Shown: one piece after another, positions 24,225 through 32,303 of the stretch | Layout: each line of letters begins with the position of its first letter | Numbering within the stretch: the first letter of the stretch is position 1 | Assembly (NCBI RefSeq): GCF_900188005.1 | Contig: NZ_FZNR01000007.1 | Location: forward strand, 124,001-188,000 | Source of the DNA: Actinoplanes regularis | Lineage (GTDB): Bacteria; Actinomycetota; Actinomycetes; Mycobacteriales; Micromonosporaceae | DNA length: 64,000 bases | Reading direction: 5' to 3' | The notes under the pieces: model-generated | Seen by the model: the letters and a program-made list of their open reading frames with translations, nothing else | What the model was told of the DNA's origin: nothing | Databases searched by the model: none | Program-made: the position numbers and the translations under genes

Positions 24225-26777
24225 GTGAGCGTGGAGATCAACGGAACGCCCCACGAGCGTGCGCCCCGGCCCGGTCAGTGCCTGCGCACCTACCTGCGGG
24301 AAGAGGGCTGCTTCGGGGTCAAGAAGGGCTGCGACGCCGGCGACTGCGGCGCCTGCACCGTGCACGTCGACGGCGAGCCGGTGCACTCCTGCGTCTACCC
24401 GGCCTTCCGCGCCCAGGGCCACCGGGTCACCACGATCGAGGGGCTGGCGAACGGCGACGAACTGCACCCGGTGCAGCGTTCGTTCCTCGAGGCGCAAGGC
24501 TTTCAATGCGGATTCTGTACGGCCGGTCTGATCATGACCACCGCCGCGCTGGACCCCGCGCAGCGCGCCGACCTGCCCCGTGCGCTCAAGGGCAACCTCT
24601 GCCGCTGCACCGGGTACCGCGCCGTCGCGGACGCCGTCGCCGGCATCCCGGCCCAGGTGTGGGCGCGGCCGGGCGCGGCGGTCGGCGCGGCGGTGGGCGC
24701 GCCGGCCGGTCCGCAGGTGGTCACCGGCACCGCCCGGTACACCTTCGACGTGGACGTGCCCGGACTGCTGCACCTCAAGGTGCTGCGCTCGCCGCACGCG
24801 CACGCCCGAGTGGTCGCGGTGGACACCTCGGCGGCGCTCGCGGTGCCCGGCGTCGAACTGATCCTGACCCACAAGGACGCGCCGGACCGGCTCTTCTCCA
24901 CCGCCCAGCACGAGAACGTGGCCGAGGACCCGGCCGACACCCGGGTCCTGGACGACGTGGTGCGGTTCGTCGGACAGCGGGTCGCGGCGGTGGTGGCGAC
25001 CAGCGAGGCCGCGGCCGAGGACGCCTGTCGCAGACTGCGCGTCGAGTACGAGGTGCTTCCGGCCGTGCTCGACCCGGCGCTCGCCCTGGCCCCGGGCGCG
25101 CCACTGGTGCACGGCGACAAGTTCGACCGCAACGTGATCGGCGAGCTGCACGCCGCGCTCGGCGACGTGGACGCCGGCTTCGCCGCGGCCGACGAGGTGT
25201 ACGAGGCGACCTTCAGGACCGCGCGCGTGCAGCACGCCGCGCTCGAGACCCACGGGGCCCTCGGGTGGCTCGACGACGACGGGCGGCTGGTGATCCGGTC
25301 CAGCACGCAGACGCCGTTCCTCACCCGGCGGGCCGTCGCCGCCCTGTACGACCTGCCGCCGGACCGGGTGCGGGTGTTCACCGGCCGGGTCGGCGGCGGG
25401 TTCGGCGGCAAGCAGGAGATGCTGGCCGAGGACCTCGTCGCGCTCGCCGTACTGCGCACCGGACGGCCGGTGAAGTGGGAGTTCACCCGGTCCGAGCAGT
25501 TCTGCGGCGCGACCACCCGGCATCCGTTCCGGGTGACCGTGAAGGCCGGCGCCCGGCGGGATGGGACGATCACCGCGCTGCAACTGGAGGTGCTGGCCGA
25601 CACCGGGGCGTACGGCAACCACGGCCCGTCGGTGATGTACCACAGCTGCCACGAGTCGATCGCCGTGTACAAGTGCGACACCGTGCGGGTGGACGCGCAC
25701 GCCGTTTACACCAACACCGTGCCGGCCGGGGCGTTCCGTGGCTACGGCCTCGGCCAGGTCACCTTCGCCCTCGAATCGGTCCTGGACGAGGTGGCCCGCA
25801 GGATCGGGATGGACCCGGTGACGTTCCGCGAGTTGAACGTGGTCCGGCCCGGGGACGCCTTGACCGCGCCCGGCGACCACGTCGACGACCTGGGCATCGC
25901 CAGCTACGGCCTGGACCAGTGCCTCGACCGGATGCGATCGGCGTACGCGACCGTCGACGAGGCCCCGGCGGGCTGGCTGACGGGGGAGGGCATGGCGATC
26001 GCGATGATCGCCGCCGGGCCACCCGGCGGGCACTTCGCCGACGCCACCATCCGGTCGCTGGGTGACGGCCGCTACGAACTGTCGGTCGGCACCGCGGAGT
26101 TCGGGAACGGCAGTACGACCGTGCACGCCCAGATCGCCGCCGACGAGCTCGGCACCACCCCCGACCGGATCGTGATCCGGCAGTCGGACACCGACCTGGT
26201 GCCGCACGACACCGGAGCGTTCGCGTCCACCGGCGTGGTGGTGGCCGGGCAGGCGGTGCTGCGGGCGGCGCGGGCACTGCGCGCCTCCGGCGGGGAGATC
26301 GCGCACGGGCACTTCGACGGGACGCCGCGGTCGGTGGCGTTCAACGCGCAGTGGTTCCGGGTCGCGGTCGACCCGGACACCGGGGAGCTGCGGATCCTGC
26401 GCAGCGTGCACAGCGCGGATGCCGGGACGGTGATGAACCCGATGCAGCTGCGCGGCCAGATCGAGGGCGGGGTGGCGCAGGCGCTCGGCGCGACCCTGGC
26501 CGAACACGTCGACCTGGACGAGCGCGGCGAGGTCACCACGACGACGTTCCGGCAGTACCATCTGCCGACGTTCGCGGACACGCCGTTCACCGAGGTGCAC
26601 TTCGCGGAGACGTCGGACGAGATCGGGCCGCTCGGCGCGAAGTCGATGAGCGAGAGCCCGTTCAACCCGGTGTCGCCGGCCCTGGCCAACGCGCTGCGCG
26701 ACGCCATCGGCGTCCGGATGACCGAGATCCCTTTCACCGCCGACCGCATCTGGCGGGCCATCCAAGAGGATCGCTGA
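24225..26777 (+). CDS. Molybdenum hydroxylase: fused 2Fe-2S and molybdopterin subunits (XDH/CO-dehydrogenase family)
   Basis: An 850-residue fusion. Residues 1-140 are the small subunit with two 2Fe-2S clusters: plant-type Cys36, 41, 44 and 56, then Cys95, 98, 126 and 128 (QCGFC, GNLCRCTGY). Residues 165-850 are the molybdopterin subunit with GGFGGKQE, AFRGYGLGQ and, near the C-terminus, GAKSMSESPFNPV where the Glu matches the catalytic base of xanthine dehydrogenase-type enzymes. The AYxCSFR loop of CO dehydrogenase is absent, so a purine, aldehyde or N-heterocycle is more likely than CO. The FAD subunit is upstream; a lactate permease follows. Confidence 0.87.
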   Translation: MSVEINGTPHERAPRPGQCLRTYLREEGCFGVKKGCDAGDCGACTVHVDGEPVHSCVYPAFRAQGHRVTTIEGLANGDELHPVQRSFLEAQGFQCGFCTAGLIMTTAALDPAQRADLPRALKGNLCRCTGYRAVADAVAGIPAQVWARPGAAVGAAVGAPAGPQVVTGTARYTFDVDVPGLLHLKVLRSPHAHARVVAVDTSAALAVPGVELILTHKDAPDRLFSTAQHENVAEDPADTRVLDDVVRFVGQRVAAVVATSEAAAEDACRRLRVEYEVLPAVLDPALALAPGAPLVHGDKFDRNVIGELHAALGDVDAGFAAADEVYEATFRTARVQHAALETHGALGWLDDDGRLVIRSSTQTPFLTRRAVAALYDLPPDRVRVFTGRVGGGFGGKQEMLAEDLVALAVLRTGRPVKWEFTRSEQFCGATTRHPFRVTVKAGARRDGTITALQLEVLADTGAYGNHGPSVMYHSCHESIAVYKCDTVRVDAHAVYTNTVPAGAFRGYGLGQVTFALESVLDEVARRIGMDPVTFRELNVVRPGDALTAPGDHVDDLGIASYGLDQCLDRMRSAYATVDEAPAGWLTGEGMAIAMIAAGPPGGHFADATIRSLGDGRYELSVGTAEFGNGSTTVHAQIAADELGTTPDRIVIRQSDTDLVPHDTGAFASTGVVVAGQAVLRAARALRASGGEIAHGHFDGTPRSVAFNAQWFRVAVDPDTGELRILRSVHSADAGTVMNPMQLRGQIEGGVAQALGATLAEHVDLDERGEVTTTTFRQYHLPTFADTPFTEVHFAETSDEIGPLGAKSMSESPFNPVSPALANALRDAIGVRMTEIPFTADRIWRAIQEDR

Positions 26778-26885
26778 AGCGCGTCCGGGCGAACTGACGG
26801 GCCGGATGTCAGGTCCGGCTACGTGAGCGGTTTCATTGCGGAAGGTTTGCCATTAGATTGCGGATAAGGTGATCGACGTTCCTGG

Positions 26886-28640
26886 ATGGCTGCTATGGCA
26901 GATCTTGTTCTCGTGGAACAGTTCCAGATCGTGACCGACCCCGTCGCGGACTCCGTGGCGGTCTCGGCGATCTTTGCCGTACTCCCTCTGCTCACACTCT
27001 TTCTGCTGCTCGGGGTGTTCCGGGTGCGGGCGTGGCTGGCCGGCGTGATCTCGCTGGTGGTGGCGCTGATCGTGGCGATCACCGTCTACTCGATGCCGGT
27101 CGGGCAGGCGCTGCTGTCCGCCTCCGAGGGTGCGGCCTTCGGGTTCTTCCCGATCCTGTGGATCGTGATCAATGCGATCTGGGTCTACAACCTGACCGTG
27201 GTGAGCGGGCACTTCGACGTGCTGCGGCGGTCGATGGAGCGGGTCAGCCCCGACATGCGGATCCAGGCGATCATCGTGGCGTTCTGCTTCGGCGCACTGC
27301 TCGAGGCGCTCGCCGGATTCGGGACGCCGGTCGCGGTGACCGTGGTGATGCTGATGGCGCTCGGATTCCCGCCGATCCGGGCCGCGTGCGTGGCGCTGAT
27401 CGCGAACACCGCGCCGGTCGCGTTCGGTGCGCTGGCCACGCCGATCGTCACGCTCGGGACGGTGACCTCGGGGGCGGCCGGTGACCCGCGGCTGAACACC
27501 GACACGCTCGGCGCCATGGTCGGGCGGCAGACGCCGGTGCTGGCCATCGTCGTACCGCTGGTGCTGGTCGCTGTGGTGGACGGACGTCGCGGCGTCCGGC
27601 AGACCTGGCCCGCCGCGGTCGTCGCGGGGTTGGTCTTCGCGGTCGGGCAGTTCGTCGCGTCGAACTACATCTCGGTTCCGCTCACCGACATCGTGGCGTC
27701 GCTCGCGGCGGCGGCCGCCGTGGTTCTGCTGCTGCGCTTCTGGCAGCCGTCGGAGACGCCGGAGCTTGCCGGCCCCCGGTCGCCTGATACGCCGCCGATG
27801 TCTACTGCGGAAGCCCGGCTCACCTCCTCGTCCCCGACGCCACCCGCCTCCTCCTCGAGTGGTGACGTCGCGGTCGTGCGCCGGGACGCGCCCGCCGAGG
27901 TGGTCCGCGCCTATGCGCCGTACCTGATCATCATCGTGATCTTCGCGATCGCGAATCTGGGGCCGGTCAAGGAGGCTCTCGCCGCCGAGCCCTGGACCGT
28001 GGTCTTCAAATGGCCGGGCCTGGACGTCCTCGGCGCCAACGGCAAGCCGTTGGCCTCGACCAACTTCACCTTCGGCTGGCTGCCGGCCGCCGGCACCCTG
28101 ATGATCATCGCGGGGGTGCTGACCGCGGTCGTGCTGCGGATCCGGCCGGGCGCGGCGCTGCGAGCCTACGGCCGGACGTACGTCGAACTGCGGCAACCGA
28201 TCGTCACGGTGATGGCTGTGCTCGCCCTGGCGTACGTGCTCAACCAGTCCGGGCAGACCAACACGCTGGGCGCGTTCCTGGCCACCGCCGGCAGCGTCTT
28301 CGTCTTCCTCTCCTCGATCCTCGGCTGGATCGGGGTGGCCGTGACCGGCTCCGACACCTCGTCGAACGCGCTGTTCGGTGCGCTGCAGGTGCAGACCGCG
28401 GCCAAGGCCGGCCTGGATCCGGTGCTGCTCGCCGCGGCGAACTCGTCCGGTGGGGTGCTCGGCAAGATGGTCAGCCCGCAGAACCTCGCGATCGCCGCCG
28501 GGGCGGTCGGGATGGCCGGCCGGGAGGGTGACATCTTCCGGAAGGTGGTGCTCTGGAGTGCGGTGCTGCTGCTGTTCATGTGCGTGCTGGTGACGCTGCA
28601 GGCGACGCCGGTGCTGGACTGGATGGTCCCGGCGTCCTGA
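26886..28640 (+). CDS. L-lactate permease
   Basis: A 584-residue LctP-family transporter with about 13 membrane helices and family segments FGFFPILWIVINAIWVYNLTV, FGALLEALAGFGTPVAVT, VAFGALATPIVTL and NQSGQTNTLGAFLA, SDTSSNALFGALQVQTA, AANSSGGVLGKMVSPQNLAIAAGAVGM. It should import lactate (or glycolate) with protons. A Pro/Ser-rich cytoplasmic loop (about 300-330) is inserted between the halves. ATG 26886 or 26895 are both possible. No lactate dehydrogenase lies next to it; the upstream Mo-hydroxylase is co-directional but about 110 bases away. Confidence 0.92.
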   Translation: MAAMADLVLVEQFQIVTDPVADSVAVSAIFAVLPLLTLFLLLGVFRVRAWLAGVISLVVALIVAITVYSMPVGQALLSASEGAAFGFFPILWIVINAIWVYNLTVVSGHFDVLRRSMERVSPDMRIQAIIVAFCFGALLEALAGFGTPVAVTVVMLMALGFPPIRAACVALIANTAPVAFGALATPIVTLGTVTSGAAGDPRLNTDTLGAMVGRQTPVLAIVVPLVLVAVVDGRRGVRQTWPAAVVAGLVFAVGQFVASNYISVPLTDIVASLAAAAAVVLLLRFWQPSETPELAGPRSPDTPPMSTAEARLTSSSPTPPASSSSGDVAVVRRDAPAEVVRAYAPYLIIIVIFAIANLGPVKEALAAEPWTVVFKWPGLDVLGANGKPLASTNFTFGWLPAAGTLMIIAGVLTAVVLRIRPGAALRAYGRTYVELRQPIVTVMAVLALAYVLNQSGQTNTLGAFLATAGSVFVFLSSILGWIGVAVTGSDTSSNALFGALQVQTAAKAGLDPVLLAAANSSGGVLGKMVSPQNLAIAAGAVGMAGREGDIFRKVVLWSAVLLLFMCVLVTLQATPVLDWMVPAS

Positions 28641-28679
28641 GCGGCCTCGGGTTCGCCGCATCCACCCGGTCCGCGTAGC

Positions 28680-28890
28680 GCCTCGCCAGGTCCGCCTTGG
28701 CTGCCTGCAGTTCGCCGCGTCCGCCTGGGCCAGGTGACTTCGTTGTGTCTGCCTGGGCCGCGTGACGTCGCCGCGTCCGGCGGGGCCGCGTGACTTCGTT
28801 GTGTCTGCCTGGGCCGCGTGACGTCGCCGCGTCCGGCGGGGCCGCGTGACTTCGTTGTGTCTGCCTGGGCCACGTGACTTTGCGGCGTCC
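28680..28890. repeat. Tandem array, 28/56-bp unit (array E)
   Basis: Exact 56-bp copies begin at 28749 and 28805, with a partial third at 28861 and diverged copies back to about 28680. Each 56-mer is two related 28-bp halves sharing GGGCCGCGTGACKTCG. It starts 40 bases after the permease stop and fills most of the 412-base gap before the amidohydrolase; the remainder (28891-29052) holds that gene's promoter region and a stretch with no visible feature. Confidence 0.93.
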
Positions 28891-29052
28891 GCCCCGTGCG
28901 TTCACCGGGTCGGGTGTGGGCAGCGGTGAACTGGCGCGCTCGGAAGTGGGAATTGGGCACAACCGGTACTGAACCCGACAGCGCCCGCGCCGGTAGTCAT
29001 GGAAGAAGTGACGAGACGAGCACTTTCCGTGACTCCCGGGAGGGGTGCCCGC

Positions 29053-30633
29053 ATGACCGCCGCCGATGTGATCCTGATGGCGGACCGGATCCGCACCATG
29101 GCCGCCGGTCCGCAGCCGACCGCACTCGCCGTCGCCGGCGGGACGATCACCGCCGTCGGCGACCGCGCGGACGCCCGTAACTGGTGCGGGCCCGGCACCG
29201 AGGTGCTCGACCTGGGCTCGGCCACGATCACCCCGGGCCTGGTGGACGGGCACGCGCACCCGGTGATGGGGATCGGGCTGACGCGCGGGGTGGACCTGTC
29301 CCACGTACGAACGCTGTCGGCTTTGAAGGATGTTCTGCGGAACGCGAGGCGGGACGGCTGGCTGGAAGGCTGGGGCCTGGACCCGAACGCTTTCGAGGGC
29401 GCTCCGGTCACCTTCGCCCCGCTGGTCGAGGCGCTCGGGCCGGACGTGCCGGTCTTCCTGCGGTTGTTCGACGCGCACTCCGCGCTGGCCAGTCCGCGTG
29501 CCCTGGAGCTGGCCGGGATCACCGGGCCGCGTCCGTTCCGGTCGGGGGCGAGCGTGGTCTGCGGCGCGGACGGGCGCCCGACCGGGCACCTGCTCGAGCT
29601 CGAAGCGGTCGAACTGGTCCGCTCGATCCTCCCGGAGGATTGCGCGGCGGACCGTCGAGCCCGGCTCCAAGACCTGATGCGGCGGATGGCGGCCACCGGG
29701 CTGACCGGGGCGAACGCGATGGACTTCGAAGAGGACTCCCTCGAACTGTTCCGCGCTCTCGAGGACGATGGCGACTTGCCGCTGCGCTGGCGGTGCGCAC
29801 CGTTCGTGATGCCCGGCGCGGAACTCTCGCATGTCGTCTCGCTCCAGGCCATGAGCGGGCGACGCTGGCGGGTCGAGGGCGCCAAGTTCATGATCGACGG
29901 GACGATCGACGGCGGCACGGCCTGGCTGGACGAGCCCGACACGCACGGTGAGTCGACCGCCTGTTTTTGGCCGGACCCCGAGGAGTATGCCGAGGCCGCC
30001 CGGTTCCTGGCGGGTCGCGGAGTGCCGATCGTGACGCACGCGATCGGTGACGCCGGTATCCGCTACGTCCTGGACACCTTCGCCGGCCTGCCGCGCCTGC
30101 GGGTCCCGCACCGGATCGAGCACCTGGAGACGATGCCGTGCGACCTGGTCGGCCGTTTCGCCGAACTGGACGTGACCGCGAGCATGCAGCCCACCCACTG
30201 CACCCACTACACCCGCGCCGACCACACCGACAACTGGTCCCGCCGACTCGGAAAGCTCCGCGCCGATCGCGCCTTTCGCGCGCGTGACCTGCGTGATCGG
30301 GGCGCCCGGCTGGCATTGGGCTCGGACTGGCCGATCGCCCCGTTCGACCCGCGCGGCATCCTCGCCGCCGCACGCCTGCGCCGCCCGGCGGGCTCACCGG
30401 ACGTCGACCCGGTGCTGCCCGAACAGGCCCTGACCGCACGGATGGCCCTGGAGGGCTACACGACCCAGGCAGCCGCGGCGGCGGGCCAGCCGGATGCGGG
30501 CCGAATCGCACCCGGTTTCCGCGCCGACCTGACCGCCTTCGCCCTGGACCCGCTGACCGCCGAACCGGACGAGTTCGCCGAATCCCCGGTCGCGTTGACC
30601 CTCGTCGCCGGCGCCATCGCCCACCGCGCCTGA
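29053..30633 (+). CDS. YtcJ-like amidohydrolase
   Basis: A 526-residue metal-dependent hydrolase of the amidohydrolase-3 (YtcJ/NfdA) group: N-terminal beta-sandwich ADVILMADRIRTMA, metal motif VDGHAHPVM (HxH), a later VTHAIGDAGI His, the HRIEHLETMP segment, MQPTHCTHYTRAD and the terminal metal Asp in LALGSDWPIAPFDPR. It likely cleaves an exocyclic amide or formamide; the substrate is unknown. ATG 29053 was chosen because GGGAGGGG lies about eight bases upstream; the frame is open to 28999. A repeat array begins seven bases after its stop. Confidence 0.87.
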   Translation: MTAADVILMADRIRTMAAGPQPTALAVAGGTITAVGDRADARNWCGPGTEVLDLGSATITPGLVDGHAHPVMGIGLTRGVDLSHVRTLSALKDVLRNARRDGWLEGWGLDPNAFEGAPVTFAPLVEALGPDVPVFLRLFDAHSALASPRALELAGITGPRPFRSGASVVCGADGRPTGHLLELEAVELVRSILPEDCAADRRARLQDLMRRMAATGLTGANAMDFEEDSLELFRALEDDGDLPLRWRCAPFVMPGAELSHVVSLQAMSGRRWRVEGAKFMIDGTIDGGTAWLDEPDTHGESTACFWPDPEEYAEAARFLAGRGVPIVTHAIGDAGIRYVLDTFAGLPRLRVPHRIEHLETMPCDLVGRFAELDVTASMQPTHCTHYTRADHTDNWSRRLGKLRADRAFRARDLRDRGARLALGSDWPIAPFDPRGILAAARLRRPAGSPDVDPVLPEQALTARMALEGYTTQAAAAAGQPDAGRIAPGFRADLTAFALDPLTAEPDEFAESPVALTLVAGAIAHRA

Positions 30634-30640
30634 CGCCCAG

Positions 30641-30873
30641 GTCGGTCGGTGTTTTCGTCTGCCGGGCCTGTCGGCTCGGGTCGGTCGGTGTTTTCGTCTG
30701 CTGGGTCTGCTGGCTCGGGTCGGTTGGTGTTTTTACCTGCCGGGCCGCCGGCTCGGGTCGGTTGGTGGTTTGGCCTGGCGGGTCTGCTGGGTTGGGTCGG
30801 TTGGTGGTTTCGTCTGGCGGGTCTGCCGGGTCGGGCTGGTTGGTGGCATCGCCTGCCGAGCCTGACGGCATGG
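30641..30873. repeat. Tandem array, 39-bp unit, six copies (array F)
   Basis: Units start at 30641, 30680, 30719, 30757, 30796 and 30835, each opening GTCGGTYGGTGKTTT or similar and ending in TCGG/TTGG. The period is 13 codons, so all frames stay open and give Pro/Asn/Thr/Asp repeats on the minus strand, but there is no start signal. The plus strand is G- and T-rich. It lies between two convergent stops. Confidence 0.94.
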
Positions 30874-30911
30874 GTCGAGCGGCGCGGCACGCGGTGTGCC
30901 CGGCGTTTCGG

Positions 30912-31832
30912 TCAGCTGAGGGACCAGTGCTGGTTCGAGCGGCCGGCGCATTTGGCGACCACAACACGGGTGCCGGGAATCGCGCCGTCGGATGGGTCGG
31001 TGAGGCAGTTGCTGTTGGCGGCGTTGACCAGTTCGCGGTCGCCGGTGACACGCCACTGGGCGGTGGTGCGCAGGTCGCAAGGGGTCAGGTGGACGGTGTC
31101 GTCGCCGACCAGCAGTGCGCACTTGCCCATCACCCGCAGCGTTCCGTCGTCGGCCAGCGTCCACACCTGGGCGACGGACCGGTTGCAGTCGAAAACCTGA
31201 ATGACACTGTCATCGACCGGATTCGCGTTCGGCAGGTCCAGGCACAGCCCGTTCCCGCTGACCAGAATCCCGGTCCCGACCGTCGGTGCGGAGGGCACCA
31301 GCGCGGGCGGATCCGGCTCGACCGACCCCGCCGGGCTAGCCGCCGCCGAACCGGTCGGCGTCGTACTCGCGGCGGCGGTCGGCAGTCTCGTGGCCGCGCC
31401 GCCCACGCCCTGGCCGGTGTCACCGGACCCGGTGCCGTCACCGTTGTTCGCCCCAGCGGCTACGCCCGCATCGGCCGAGGGGGAACCGGTGGCCGGTCCG
31501 GTCACCGCCGGCAGCGGATGGTCGGGCAGGTCCGACGAGAGCGCCGGTTGAAAGCCCGGTCGCAGCGCGGCGTATCCGACCGCCGCCAGCACCGCGACGA
31601 CCCCGACCCCGACTCCAGCCAGCAGCAACGGCCGTCGCTTCCGTCGCGCCCGTCTCGGTTCGCCAGCCGCGGTGCCCGAGAAGACCGGCAGCACCTGCGT
31701 CGGCGAATCCGAGGCAGTACCGGCCGGCCAGGTGGCGCCGGAGGAGTCGTGCTCCCCGGACTCGTCGTCCTGAACGATGAACGGACGCACCAGCAGCGGG
31801 TCTCGGTTGTCACCGAAATCCTCGTCGTTCAC
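30912..31832 (-). CDS. Single-pass membrane protein with extracellular ricin-type lectin domain
   Basis: About 306 residues: an acidic cytoplasmic N-terminus (VNDEDFGDNRDPLLVRPFIVQDDE), a basic stop-transfer region (RRARRKRRP) with a TM helix (LLLAGVGVGVVAVLAAVGYAAL), a Thr/Ala/Gly-rich linker, and a C-terminal RICIN beta-trefoil with QxW-like repeats (AQVWTLADDGTL, AQWRVTGDRELV, NQHWSLS) and paired Cys. It probably binds a carbohydrate at the cell surface. GTG 31832 precedes NDEDF; GTG 31844 is an alternative. Monocistronic; flanked on both sides by repeat arrays. Confidence 0.8.
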   Translation of the reverse strand: MNDEDFGDNRDPLLVRPFIVQDDESGEHDSSGATWPAGTASDSPTQVLPVFSGTAAGEPRRARRKRRPLLLAGVGVGVVAVLAAVGYAALRPGFQPALSSDLPDHPLPAVTGPATGSPSADAGVAAGANNGDGTGSGDTGQGVGGAATRLPTAAASTTPTGSAAASPAGSVEPDPPALVPSAPTVGTGILVSGNGLCLDLPNANPVDDSVIQVFDCNRSVAQVWTLADDGTLRVMGKCALLVGDDTVHLTPCDLRTTAQWRVTGDRELVNAANSNCLTDPSDGAIPGTRVVVAKCAGRSNQHWSLS

Positions 31833-32033
31833 GGACCGAGCCACCCCCCGGGTAAGCAATCGATGAACCAACTTACCGGCAGCCGCTGCCCCGCGCGGTC
31901 CGTGCCGCCCACCCGGCGCCCTCCCGGCCCGCCCGCCGTCCTGTTCGAGCAACGCCCCACCCGGGGGCGACCAGCCATTTCAACCGAAACCCCCTCTTCC
32001 ACCCCGCCCCACCCATCCAGCAAACTTTTATCT

Positions 32034-32190
32034 CGGTCCGCGCCGCTCGGTCCGCGCCGCTCGGTCCGCGCCGCTCGGTCCGCGCCGCTCGGTCCGCGCC
32101 GCTCGGTCCGCGCCGCTCGGTCCGCGCCGCGCCTGCCTGCGCCGCGCCTGCCTGCGCCGCGCCTGCCTGCGCCGCGCCTGCCTGCGCCGC
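32034..32190. repeat. Two abutting arrays: 14-bp x7 then 15-bp x4 (array G)
   Basis: CGGTCCGCGCCGCT repeats exactly from 32034, 32048, 32062, 32076, 32090 and 32104 with a last variant copy at 32118. It passes without a break into GCCTGCCTGCGCCGC at 32131, 32146, 32161 and 32176. The second unit is one base longer than the unit at 1370. The arrays sit upstream of the RICIN gene and downstream of the VWA gene; the flanks 31833-32033 and 32191-32303 hold no recognisable feature. Confidence 0.95.
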
Positions 32191-32303
32191 GCCTGGCTCG
32201 GCCGATGCGGTCCGAGGTGCTGCGCCTTCGTCTACCGGTTCCCTGCTCGCGGAGGCTTTGTGGCGCTGTCGGCCCGTCCCGCCGGGTGGCGGGACGGGGT
32301 CCG

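Noticed and set aside
24129..26765. An antisense frame of 878 codons over the molybdenum hydroxylase
   Set aside because: Typical shadow frame in GC-rich DNA: His/Arg/Gly/Val composition, no motifs, and the opposite strand has clear domain content and Cys motifs.
30456..30890. A minus-strand frame encoding 13-residue Pro/Asn/Thr/Asp repeats
   Set aside because: It is open only because the unit is 39 bp; there is no start signal, it runs antisense into the amidohydrolase gene, and other frames are equally open.
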